DNA of 7,551 nucleotides from Bryobacteraceae bacterium (GTDB lineage Bacteria > Acidobacteriota > Terriglobia > Bryobacterales > Bryobacteraceae): positions 1-7,551 of the forward strand of contig JACMLA010000605.1 of assembly GCA_014379815.1 (NCBI GenBank). Direction: 5' to 3'. This document shows positions 1 through 5,881 of this stretch, piece by piece. The notes under the pieces were generated by a model, which saw only the letters and a list, made by a program, of their open reading frames with translations, was not told the DNA's origin and did no database searches. The position numbers were made by a program, and so were the translations under genes. Position 1 is the stretch's first letter, and the number at the start of each line of letters is the position of its first letter.

Positions 1-564
1 CGGTTGCATGCTGGAATTCGCTGGCTGGAGCCGGACTTTGCCGTCTGGCTCCGAGTAATACCGTTTTAGAGTCGCATCGCTGCCATCGACAAGAGCCACC
101 ACAATTTCGCCATCCCGGACACTGTTTACTTTCTGCACAAGAACGAAGTCTCCGCTGCAAATGTGATCTTCGATCATGGATTCGCCGCGCACCTCGAGTG
201 CGTACGTTTCCCCGTCTCCCGTGAAATCCGCGAAGGTTAGAGACTGGTTGCTTTGAATCGCCTCTACGGGCGAACCTGCCGCGATACGTCCCAGAAGGGG
301 GACTCCCGGCTGCGGAGCGTAGCCATCGTTGGCGCGACGAAACTCGTGAAGGTATTTCGCTGAGATCTCGACCGACCGGCTCTGGTTGTGACTGCGCTGG
401 ATGTAGCTTTTCCGTTCGAGTGCAGAGATGTGTTTATGGACCGTCGCGAGAGACTTGAGATCCAGACCTACTGCGATCTCCTCGTAGCTGGGACTGTAGC
501 CATTGCTTTCGATGTATTTCGTCAGGAAATCGAGCATTTCCTTTTGCCGCGGTGTGAGTGCCAT
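1..564 (-). CDS. lexA: LexA SOS repressor, C-terminal end cut off by the window edge
   Basis: This gene is read leftward from ATG at 564-562; 188 codons are visible and the frame is still open at base 1. LexA represses DNA-damage genes and cleaves itself when stimulated by RecA filaments. Residues 1-70 form the winged helix-turn-helix; the recognition-helix region reads SLATVHKHI (about 39-46), unlike the Gram-positive SSTVHGHL type. A linker leads to the Ala96-Gly97 cleavage site in GRIAAGSP. The S24 peptidase domain carries Ser129 (in RGESM) and Lys167 (in ATLKRY), the expected catalytic dyad. Against the roughly 200-residue family length, only some 15-20 C-terminal residues should be missing. 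A GAGGGG Shine-Dalgarno (567-572) lies just before the start. The gene lies 76 bp after the symporter gene on the same strand, and the gap holds its own likely promoter. Identity is secure; the operator is not known. Confidence 0.96.
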   Translation of the reverse strand, partial: MALTPRQKEMLDFLTKYIESNGYSPSYEEIAVGLDLKSLATVHKHISALERKSYIQRSHNQSRSVEISAKYLHEFRRANDGYAPQPGVPLLGRIAAGSPVEAIQSNQSLTFADFTGDGETYALEVRGESMIEDHICSGDFVLVQKVNSVRDGEIVVALVDGSDATLKRYYSEPDGKVRLQPANSSMQP

Positions 565-576
565 TTCCCCTCTGCA

Positions 577-593
577 TTATTGTTGGCGAATAA
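577..593. promoter_or_regulatory. Inverted repeat over the lexA -10 region, candidate operator
   Basis: The sequence is TTATT, seven bases, then AATAA: a perfect 5-bp inverted repeat with a 7-bp spacer. It overlaps the proposed -10 box of the lexA promoter, where a repressor would block transcription. LexA autoregulation is general, but this motif is not one of the LexA boxes I know, and 5-bp AT-rich arms can arise by chance. Confidence 0.3.
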
Positions 594-607
594 AAGGAGA
601 AAGTCAA
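579..607 (-). promoter_or_regulatory. Probable lexA promoter
   Basis: Read on the minus strand, TTGACT (607-602) and AACAAT (584-579) are separated by 17 bp, close to a sigma-70 -35/-10 pair. It faces lexA and sits in the 76-bp gap after the symporter gene. The predicted start of transcription would be only a few bases before the GAGGGG ribosome site, so the leader would be very short or the true -10 may be shifted by one or two bases. The call rests on consensus matching only. Confidence 0.42.
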
Positions 608-623
608 GGCTCATGTTTGAGTT

Positions 624-642
624 AGCGACATTTTTGCGAATT
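624..642. promoter_or_regulatory. Direct repeat TCGC-N7-TCGC upstream of lexA, candidate operator
   Basis: On the minus strand the sequence AATTCGCAAAAATGTCGCTA contains two TCGC half-sites with an 11-bp period (TCGC, seven bases, TCGC). A third related element, TTCGCC, lies near the -10 box (583-590). The spacing is the same as in the alphaproteobacterial LexA box GTTC-N7-GTTC, which is also a direct repeat. The site begins at the end of the symporter gene and lies upstream of the -35 box. It is a candidate only. Confidence 0.28.
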
Positions 643-1879
643 AAACCGCCGTGATGTCGTGATATCGAACGGAAGGTGCGGCGTCGGTGCCTAAATCGTA
701 GCCTTCCCAGCGTGCGACTACGGCGGTTGCCATGCAATTTCCAAGAACGTTGACCGACGTTCTGGCCATGTCCATGAGAGCGTCGACTCCGAGAAGAACA
801 GAGATGCCTTCCAGCGGAAGACCGAAGGTACCCAGCGTTCCGGCAAGGATCACGAGGCTGGCCCGGGGGACGCCGGCGACACCCTTACTGGTGAGCATCA
901 GGGTGAGCATCATGATGATCTGCGTCGAGAAGGGCATGTTCATTCCGGCTGCCTGGGCTACGAAGACCGATGCCAGCGAAAGGTAGAGGGTAGTTCCATC
1001 GAGATTGAAGCTGTAACCGGTGGGTAACACAAAGCCCACAATATGTTTTGGCACCCCGAACTTCTCCATGTTTTCCAGAGCGAGTGGCAGGGCGGCTTCA
1101 CTGGATGCGGTGGAGAACGCGATGACCCAGGGCTCCTTGACTGCTTCGTAGAAGCGGCGGAGGGGAATCTTGCAGATGATGACGACTGCTCCGAGGACTA
1201 CGACGACGAAGATTATGAGGGCTCCGAAGAGCGTGGCCATGAGTTTGCCGAGACTGAAGAGCACGGCGGGGCCTTTGGTGCCGATGGTTACCGCCATTGC
1301 GGCTGCGACTCCCAGGGGAGCGGCGTACATCACAAAACTGGTGTACTTGAACATGATCTCCGCGAGGGATTCACACCAGGTCACAAGGGGCTTGGCGGCG
1401 ACTCCGATGCTTGCCGCGGCGGCTCCGAACAGGAAGGTGAAGACGACGATCTGCAGAACTTCACCCTTTGCCATTGCGTCGATGACGCTGGAGGGAAACG
1501 TGTGTTCGAGGATCGCTGTGAGACTGGTATTCGCACCTTTCGGCGCCGCGTCGGCTGCTACGGGCTGCAGCCGGAGACCATCTCCAGGACGAATGAGATT
1601 CACGGCTCCCAGACCGAGGAAGAGGGCTATGGTTGTGACGATTTCGAAATAGATGATCGCTTTCAGACCGATGCGACCCATGGTCTTGACGCTGCCGGTG
1701 CTGGCGATTCCCGCAACGAGCGTCGCAAAGAGCAGGGGCGCGATGATCGACTTAATGAGTCGTAAAAATATGTTGGAGATCGGTGACAGCTGGGACGCGA
1801 AGCCCGGGGCAACCACGCCGAGGACAATCCCGGCAAACATTCCGATAAAGATCCACGCAGTAATGGATAAACGTTTCAT
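641..1879 (-). CDS. gltP: Glutamate/aspartate:cation symporter, DAACS (SDF) family, probably proton-coupled
   Basis: This 412-residue inner-membrane carrier takes up acidic amino acids with co-transported cations and has the normal family length. Hydrophobic segments start at residue 8 and continue through the protein. The HP1 tip is STASSEAALP (256-265), TM7 carries NLDGT (292-296), and the HP2 tip is SKGVAGVPRA (331-340). TM8 contains Asp366, Asp370, Arg373, Thr374 and Asn377, which line up with Asp390, Asp394, Arg397, Thr398 and Asn401 of the archaeal aspartate transporter GltPh. The Asp394 match, which binds the substrate amino group, favours amino acids over the C4-dicarboxylates carried by DctA. 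Asn381 replaces the GltPh sodium ligand Asp405; Asn is also found there in proton-coupled bacterial relatives, so proton coupling is my inference. The start overlaps the nadK stop as ATGA, and a GGGGTGAAAG sequence precedes it. Its physiological tie to the upstream genes is unclear. Confidence 0.9.
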   Translation of the reverse strand: MKRLSITAWIFIGMFAGIVLGVVAPGFASQLSPISNIFLRLIKSIIAPLLFATLVAGIASTGSVKTMGRIGLKAIIYFEIVTTIALFLGLGAVNLIRPGDGLRLQPVAADAAPKGANTSLTAILEHTFPSSVIDAMAKGEVLQIVVFTFLFGAAAASIGVAAKPLVTWCESLAEIMFKYTSFVMYAAPLGVAAAMAVTIGTKGPAVLFSLGKLMATLFGALIIFVVVVLGAVVIICKIPLRRFYEAVKEPWVIAFSTASSEAALPLALENMEKFGVPKHIVGFVLPTGYSFNLDGTTLYLSLASVFVAQAAGMNMPFSTQIIMMLTLMLTSKGVAGVPRASLVILAGTLGTFGLPLEGISVLLGVDALMDMARTSVNVLGNCMATAVVARWEGYDLGTDAAPSVRYHDITAV

Positions 1880-2739
1880 CTTTCACCCCAGCTTAGTTTT
1901 TCGCGAAGTACATCAAAGAACATCATTTTTGGTGGCCTGACCAGGTAGACATACTGGTCGGACCTTCGACACGTGATGGTGTCTCCGCGCTCCAGAGGAC
2001 TGCCGACCTGACCGTCGAGGGTGATCCAGGCAGACTCGCTTTCAGCGAACGACACAAGGCGAACTTCCATATCATCCGGAACGATCACGGGCCGGTACGT
2101 CAACATGTGTGGACAGATCGGAGTGATGCACAGGGCCGACACGGTTGGAAACACGATAGGACCTCCGGCGGACAACGAATACGCGGTTGAGCCGGTTGGA
2201 GTCGCGACTATGAGGCCATCGGCGCGATACCTGGCGACGAGGTGACTGGCAACGTGGATTTCGACATCGATCATACGTGCCAGAGAGCTTTTGGTCAAGA
2301 CGACGTCGTTGAGAGCCTCGTAAGTTGCAATGCGCTCGTGATTACGCCAGAGTTCGCAATGCAGCATCCGGCGCTGTGCTACGCGATGCTCGCCGCGGAA
2401 AGCGCGTTCCAGCTCCGGGAACAATTCGTCGGCGGTGATAGCGGTCAGGAAGCCGAGAGTGCCGAGATTCACGGCAAAGAGCGGGATTTCGCGCCCTGCT
2501 ACAGCTCGGGCGGCGGAGAGAAGCGTGCCGTCTCCGCCCAGCACGATGACCATCTGGCAGCCGTCGGGAACGCGATCCCGCTCGAAGGCCTGGCTGCTTT
2601 GCATGTAGCTTGCGGTTTGCTCATCGCAACGGACTTCGACACCCCGGTCGCGCAACCATTGCACGAGAGCGGGGACGAGCTCAGTGGCACGCGACGGGCT
2701 TGGCTTGGAAAGAATGCCGACGGTCTTAATGGGTGGCAT
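1876..2739 (-). CDS. nadK: NAD kinase
   Basis: This cytoplasmic enzyme phosphorylates NAD to NADP using ATP or polyphosphate. It is 287 residues, the usual bacterial length. Visible family motifs are GGDGT (68-72), which holds the catalytic Asp; NLGTLGFLT (91-99); the Asn144-Asp145 pair of the NAD pocket; ATPTGSTAYSLSAGG (179-193); and a late D-G-Q (242-244). The start lies inside the last 14 bases of tlyA, and no Shine-Dalgarno is visible (the upstream minus-strand bases read TTCCTCCTGC), so translation probably depends on ribosomes finishing tlyA. Its own stop overlaps the symporter start by 4 bp. A tlyA-nadK neighbourhood is well known from the xseB-ispA-tlyA type of cluster in other phyla. 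The role in NADP supply follows from the family; coupling is inferred from the overlaps. Confidence 0.96.
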   Translation of the reverse strand: MPPIKTVGILSKPSPSRATELVPALVQWLRDRGVEVRCDEQTASYMQSSQAFERDRVPDGCQMVIVLGGDGTLLSAARAVAGREIPLFAVNLGTLGFLTAITADELFPELERAFRGEHRVAQRRMLHCELWRNHERIATYEALNDVVLTKSSLARMIDVEIHVASHLVARYRADGLIVATPTGSTAYSLSAGGPIVFPTVSALCITPICPHMLTYRPVIVPDDMEVRLVSFAESESAWITLDGQVGSPLERGDTITCRRSDQYVYLVRPPKMMFFDVLREKLSWGER

Positions 2740-3448
2740 GCAGGAGGAATTCGCGGTTGCCTTCCGCTCCGGTGATTGGGCTTTCGATCAGGGCGGAATC
2801 GAATCCGAGAACCTCGAGAAGTGCGGCCACCTTTCGGCAGGCTCTTGCATGCAGATCCGGATCTCGCACGATTCCCCCTTTGCCCACATCTTCCCTGCCC
2901 ACTTCGAACTGAGGTTTCACCAGTATGACCATTTGACCACCCGGTTTCAGGAGCGGCGGCAAGGCAGGCAGGATGAGCGTGACGGAGATGAAACTAACAT
3001 CGCACACGGCGAGGTCGCAGGACTCCCCGATGTCAGCTGGCTTCAGGTAACGTGCATTTGTGTGGTCTTTGACAACAACCCGCGGGTCCGTTTGAATTTT
3101 CCAGTCGAGTTGCGTTGTGCCCACGTCGACGGCGTAGACGCGGGATGCCCTGTGCTGGAGGAGGCAATCGGTGAAGCCCCCGGTGGAGGCGCCGATGTCG
3201 AGACAGGTGAATCCGGAGGGATCGATGGACCAGTGCTGGAGGGCTTTGTGAAGCTTCAGACCGCCCCGGCTCACGTAGGCGAGCTGATCGAGAAGAGAGA
3301 CGCTGACGTCGTCGCTGACAGTATGGCCGGGCTTATCGATCTTCTGATTGTTGACGAGCACGCTTCCTGCGAGGATCAGAGCCTGGGCTTTGGTGCGGGA
3401 TTCGGCGAGTCCGCGATTGACCAGCAACTGGTCTATCCTTTGCTTCAT
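2726..3448 (-). CDS. tlyA: TlyA-family rRNA 2'-O-methyltransferase (S4 domain plus FtsJ fold)
   Basis: TlyA proteins use S-adenosylmethionine to methylate ribose 2'-O positions in 23S and, in some forms, 16S rRNA. The protein has 240 residues. Residues 3-60 are an S4 RNA-binding domain (RIDQLLVNRGLAESRTKAQ). A Rossmann methyltransferase domain follows, with the SAM motif CLDIGASTGGFTDCLL (82-97). The FtsJ-type catalytic tetrad is visible as Lys65 (RGGLK), Asp150 (VCDVSF), Lys178 (VKPQFE) and Glu233 (NREF). At 240 residues it resembles the shorter TlyA type reported to modify only the 23S site; that assignment is inferred from length alone. ATG at 3448 gives the typical MKQRIDQLL start. The gene begins 4 bp after ispA across an 8-bp tandem duplication and ends inside nadK. 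Older haemolysin annotations of this family should not be carried over. Confidence 0.94.
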   Translation of the reverse strand: MKQRIDQLLVNRGLAESRTKAQALILAGSVLVNNQKIDKPGHTVSDDVSVSLLDQLAYVSRGGLKLHKALQHWSIDPSGFTCLDIGASTGGFTDCLLQHRASRVYAVDVGTTQLDWKIQTDPRVVVKDHTNARYLKPADIGESCDLAVCDVSFISVTLILPALPPLLKPGGQMVILVKPQFEVGREDVGKGGIVRDPDLHARACRKVAALLEVLGFDSALIESPITGAEGNREFLLHATH

Positions 3449-3459
3449 GCTTTCATGCT
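3444..3459. repeat. 8-bp tandem duplication at the ispA/tlyA junction
   Basis: TTCATGCT occurs twice in tandem (3444-3451 and 3452-3459). On the minus strand each copy carries an ATGA. The upstream one contains the ispA stop; the downstream one starts tlyA. With a single copy the two genes would overlap as ATGA, exactly like xseB/ispA and nadK/gltP. Confidence 0.85.
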
Positions 3460-4337
3460 TTGCGATGGAAGACGAAATCGGCGATCTCGTGAAGCCAGCG
3501 AGCTCCGCCGCCCAGCCTTGTCAGTGCTTCGTGTGCCATCTTCAGTTCTGCCGCTGCCATTTCGCGGGACCGCTCGATGCCATAAATGGCGGGAAATGTG
3601 ACCTTTCCCTGCGCCACGTCTTTACCGGCTGTTTTGCCAAGCTGCTCGGAAGACTGCTCGATATCGAGGAGGTCGTCGACGATCTGGAAGGCGAGGCCTA
3701 CGTGCTCGCCGTAACAGGACAGGGCTGAGAACTGCTCTTCGGTGGCGCCTGCACAGATGGCTCCCATGCGTACGCTGGCACGCAGGAGAGCACCCGTCTT
3801 CGCACGGTGGATGGCTTCGAGAAGCTCAGCGGTAGCAGTCTGCGCCTCGCCTTCGATGTCGTGAACCTGACCGCCAATCATGCCTCGCACGGTCCCGGAC
3901 GCTGTGGCTAGCTCGCGAATCAGTGCGACGCGCTGATTTGTGGTTATGACCTCGATGGAGGCGAGACATTGAAATGCCAGAGTGAGCAGGGCATCGCCGG
4001 CGAGAATGGCCATCGCTTCCCCGAAGACTTTGTGATTGGTCGGCCGTCCCCGGCGCAGGTCATCGTTGTCCAGGGCAGGCAGGTCATCGTGGATCAGGGA
4101 GTAAGTGTGAATCAGCTCCAGAGTGCATGCGGCATCGTCGATACCTGGCACTTCGGCGGTCACAGATTCGGCGGCGGCTATGCAGAGTATGGGTCGAATG
4201 CGTTTCCCTCCGGCGAAGAGGCTGTAGCGCATTGCCTTGTGGATGTTGAGTGGCTCGATGGAATCCGCCGGGACCCAGCGGTGCAGTGCGGCGTCGACGC
4301 GCTGTGTGGTGAGCTTTAGATGATCGCTGAGCGTCAT
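3453..4337 (-). CDS. ispA: Short-chain polyprenyl (farnesyl) diphosphate synthase
   Basis: This cytoplasmic prenyltransferase condenses isopentenyl diphosphate with allylic diphosphates, feeding undecaprenyl-phosphate, quinone and hopanoid synthesis. With ATG at 4337 it has 294 residues, the normal IspA length. The frame is open further upstream, but that extension is only the shadow of xseB. Seen motifs: GGKRIRP (43-49); the first aspartate-rich motif, DDLPALDNDD (84-93); RRGRP (95-99); GGQVHDIEGE (155-164); and the second aspartate motif, DDLLD (221-225), within FQIVDDLLDIE. Tyr79, five residues before the first motif, and the two-residue expansion inside that motif are typical of bacterial C15 (farnesyl) synthases, although C20 cannot be excluded. 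The start overlaps the xseB stop as ATGA, and tlyA follows after 4 bp. Isoprenoid synthase next to xseB is a widespread arrangement; dxs, a common partner, is absent here. Confidence 0.94.
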   Translation of the reverse strand: MTLSDHLKLTTQRVDAALHRWVPADSIEPLNIHKAMRYSLFAGGKRIRPILCIAAAESVTAEVPGIDDAACTLELIHTYSLIHDDLPALDNDDLRRGRPTNHKVFGEAMAILAGDALLTLAFQCLASIEVITTNQRVALIRELATASGTVRGMIGGQVHDIEGEAQTATAELLEAIHRAKTGALLRASVRMGAICAGATEEQFSALSCYGEHVGLAFQIVDDLLDIEQSSEQLGKTAGKDVAQGKVTFPAIYGIERSREMAAAELKMAHEALTRLGGGARWLHEIADFVFHRKA

Positions 4338-4597
4338 GCTCTCGGTTTGAAGGGTTCGGCGACAACGCTGCCTCCCCGACGTGTCAGCAGTTCGACCCGG
4401 GTTTCGGCTGCTTCGAGCTGCTTGCGGCAGGTTTCGCTTAGCTGCGTGCCTCTGGCAAACAGCTCGAGAGATTTCTCGAGAGGCAAATCCCCTGATTCCA
4501 GCTGCTTCACCACTGCTTCCAGCTCCGTGAGGCCGGCTTCGAACGAGAGTTGCGACGGCTCTTCTGCCCCCATGGCGGAGGACGCGTTTTCGGACAT
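4334..4597 (-). CDS. xseB: Exodeoxyribonuclease VII small subunit
   Basis: XseB is the small helical subunit that joins XseA to form exonuclease VII, a single-strand-specific DNase used in mismatch and damage repair. The protein has 87 residues, within family range. After a polar 16-residue start it shows the conserved two-helix body: SFEAGLTELEAVVKQLESG (18-36), then LPLEKSLELFARG (38-50) and a Cys-containing second helix to about residue 72. GGAG lies four bases before the ATG, a good ribosome site. It is the first gene of the leftward string, back to back with the aldolase gene 33 bp away. No xseA lies in the window, so the large subunit must be encoded elsewhere. Its stop overlaps the ispA start by 4 bp. 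Confidence 0.93.
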   Translation of the reverse strand: MSENASSAMGAEEPSQLSFEAGLTELEAVVKQLESGDLPLEKSLELFARGTQLSETCRKQLEAAETRVELLTRRGGSVVAEPFKPRA

Positions 4598-4630
4598 TTC
4601 TCCATTCTACGGCGTGTACAGTGGACGGAG

Positions 4631-5251
4631 ATGGACGCACTGGACAGATTGTGTGAGATGGGCGCGAGCTTCTATCAAAGAGGCTACGCGTTTGGTTCTA
4701 CCGGGAATCTGAGTATTCGGGATGGAGACCGCATCTGGATTTCTCCGACGGGGCGATCGCTAAGGGATCTACGGCCAGACGAGTTTGCGCTGGTAGACGC
4801 AAATGGCACAATTCAGAATGCCAGAAAACCTTCGAAAGAGTCGCCATTTCACCTTGCTGCTTACAGGGTTGCTGCTGAGAGAGCAGGCGCGATTGTGCAC
4901 TTACATTCGACTTACTCGGTAGCGCTAAGTTGTCTGCAGGATCCGGTAAGTGCGTTGTTACCGATTACTCCATATTTTCAGATGCGGGTCGCTCCGCTGG
5001 CTGTTGTGCCTTACTTTGTTCCGGGCTCGCCGCGGCTGGGAGATTTTGTAGGTGACGCGGCGCGGGAGTCGAATTGTATGCTGCTTCGGAATCACGGAAT
5101 GACGTGCATTGGCAGGACGATGGAGGAGGCGGTGGACCGGGCCGAGGAGTTGGAAGAGACCGCGAAACTGCTGTTTCTTTTGCGGGGGCGGGATCTGCAG
5201 CTTCTGACGCAGGACGACGTGGGGGAAATCCAGAGGATGTTTGGGAGCTAG
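4631..5251 (+). CDS. OtnC-like class II aldolase/adducin family protein (sugar-acid phosphate aldolase or decarboxylase)
   Basis: This 206-residue protein belongs to the zinc-dependent class II aldolase/adducin fold (L-fuculose-phosphate aldolase, ribulose-5-phosphate 4-epimerase, OtnC). Visible elements are the phosphate-binding GSTGNLS (22-28), Ser38-Pro39-Thr40, KPSKE with Glu70 as the likely catalytic acid/base, the HLH zinc pair (His90, His92), and LRNHGM with His155 as third ligand. The strings HLHSTYSVALSCL, PITPYFQMRV and VVPYFVPG resemble OtnC/YgbL, the 3-dehydrotetronate-4-phosphate decarboxylase, more than FucA. That finer call is from memory of the family and is moderate. No partner kinase, isomerase or dehydrogenase lies nearby, so the substrate is unknown. 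I start at ATG 4631; GGACGGAG abuts it with almost no spacer, and the Met at 4658 is an alternative. An upstream extension of the frame would overlap xseB and is rejected. It is divergent from xseB and 9 bp ahead of uma2. Confidence 0.85.
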   Translation: MDALDRLCEMGASFYQRGYAFGSTGNLSIRDGDRIWISPTGRSLRDLRPDEFALVDANGTIQNARKPSKESPFHLAAYRVAAERAGAIVHLHSTYSVALSCLQDPVSALLPITPYFQMRVAPLAVVPYFVPGSPRLGDFVGDAARESNCMLLRNHGMTCIGRTMEEAVDRAEELEETAKLLFLLRGRDLQLLTQDDVGEIQRMFGS

Positions 5252-5260
5252 ACTTGAGCT

Positions 5261-5794
5261 ATGGCTTCCCTGGCTTCTCAGCCGTTGATCTCGGAGGACG
5301 AGTTCTTTGCTTCGTACTTCGGGCAAAGGACGGAGTACCTGAACGGCGAGCTTGTGAAGAAGTCCATGATCAAGCGCCTGCAGAGCCGGCTCTTGGTATT
5401 GCTTGTACGGTTGGTGAGTGACGAGGCGAGACTTGGTGTACAGACTTACGTCGATATTGCGATGAAAGTCGCGCCTGGACGTTATCGTGCTCCCGATCTG
5501 GCCCTGGTAGAAAGGTCCTCCGACACCGGGCAGATTCTAACGCGGGCGCCGCTGGTGACGATTGAGATTACGTCGGACGAGTCGATGAGCGATCTGATGA
5601 GCCGGGTAAGGGATCACCTTGAGATGGGCGTGAAGCAGGTTGTCGTCGCTGATCCAAAGTCCCGATTGGTGGCCTATGCCGATGCGGACCAGATGCTTAC
5701 GGTATTAAGCTCCCCTCTGGTAGTTCGACTGCGTTTGCCGGGCGAAGCTATTGACCTTGATTTCGACGATTTGTTTTCGCGCCTCGGTGACTAG
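5261..5794 (+). CDS. Uma2-family (DUF820) putative restriction-endonuclease-like protein
   Basis: The 177-residue protein shows the Uma2 layout. It opens with an N-terminal EYLNGELV (25-32) and continues with YRAPDLALVE (75-84), whose Asp79 is the usual first acidic residue. LVTIEITSDE (98-107) follows with Glu102, then a helix ending in MGVKQVVVADPKSRLVAY (122-139). The fold is PD-(D/E)XK-like; the biological role of these often multicopy proteins is not settled, and the nuclease label is predicted only. Many Uma2 proteins carry a Lys in the helix after the Glu motif, whereas this one has Arg115 at about that place and His119 where Tyr is frequent; activity may therefore be altered, or this may be a lineage variant. 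It starts 9 bp after the aldolase stop with only a weak TTGAG upstream, so co-transcription is likely. Its stop codon lies inside the first copy of a 14-bp direct repeat. Confidence 0.85.
   Translation: MASLASQPLISEDEFFASYFGQRTEYLNGELVKKSMIKRLQSRLLVLLVRLVSDEARLGVQTYVDIAMKVAPGRYRAPDLALVERSSDTGQILTRAPLVTIEITSDESMSDLMSRVRDHLEMGVKQVVVADPKSRLVAYADADQMLTVLSSPLVVRLRLPGEAIDLDFDDLFSRLGD
5781..5794. repeat. 14-bp direct repeat, copy 1 (end of uma2)
   Basis: GCCTCGGTGACTAG, which encodes the last codons and TAG stop of the Uma2 gene, recurs exactly at 5862-5875. The repeat period is 81 bp. The bases on either side of the two copies do not match. Confidence 0.85.
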
Positions 5795-5861
5795 CAGGAT
5801 GCGGACGTATGCTTCCATGGGCCCACTCCCTCACGGTCGTGGCTCGGTACGCTGCAGCAAA
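5795..5861. other. Intergenic insert of 67 bp between two copies of a direct repeat
   Basis: No credible gene was seen. The segment contains two 8-bp palindromes, TGGGCCCA (5818-5825) and GCTGCAGC (5851-5858), and a second partial echo of the repeat (GGCTCGGT, 5841-5848). It has no long inverted repeat and no terminator-like hairpin followed by T residues. It could be a short dispersed extragenic repeat or the scar of a small insertion; the sequence alone does not decide. Confidence 0.4.
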
Positions 5862-5875
5862 GCCTCGGTGACTAG
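5862..5875. repeat. 14-bp direct repeat, copy 2 (just before the ykgJ-type gene)
   Basis: This is an exact second copy of GCCTCGGTGACTAG. Its TAG is in frame with the following GTG-started gene, so it also limits how far that gene can extend upstream. Confidence 0.85.
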
Positions 5876-5881
5876 ACTGCT

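Noticed and set aside
1043..1765. Plus-strand open frame of 240 codons rich in Asp, Glu and Gly opposite the symporter gene
   Set aside because: The biased acidic composition is the antisense of hydrophobic membrane-segment codons; no start signal or motif supports it.
2684..3601. Long plus-strand open frame (305 codons) opposite tlyA and the end of ispA
   Set aside because: It is antisense to a clearly recognised gene, shows no family motif, and is explained by the codon composition of the opposite strand.
4550..4630. Upstream extension of the aldolase gene into xseB
   Set aside because: It would overlap the xseB coding region and adds residues with no family similarity; ATG 4631 fits the usual N-terminus.
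4598..4630. Promoter pair in the 33-bp divergent gap, including a TAGAAT on the minus strand
   Set aside because: The TAGAAT lies too close to the xseB ribosome site and has no -35 partner; any promoters probably lie inside the neighbouring coding regions.
4338..4640. Upstream extension of ispA to a start at 4640
   Set aside because: The extra 101 residues are Arg-rich, overlap xseB in another frame, and IspA proteins begin near the Met at 4337.
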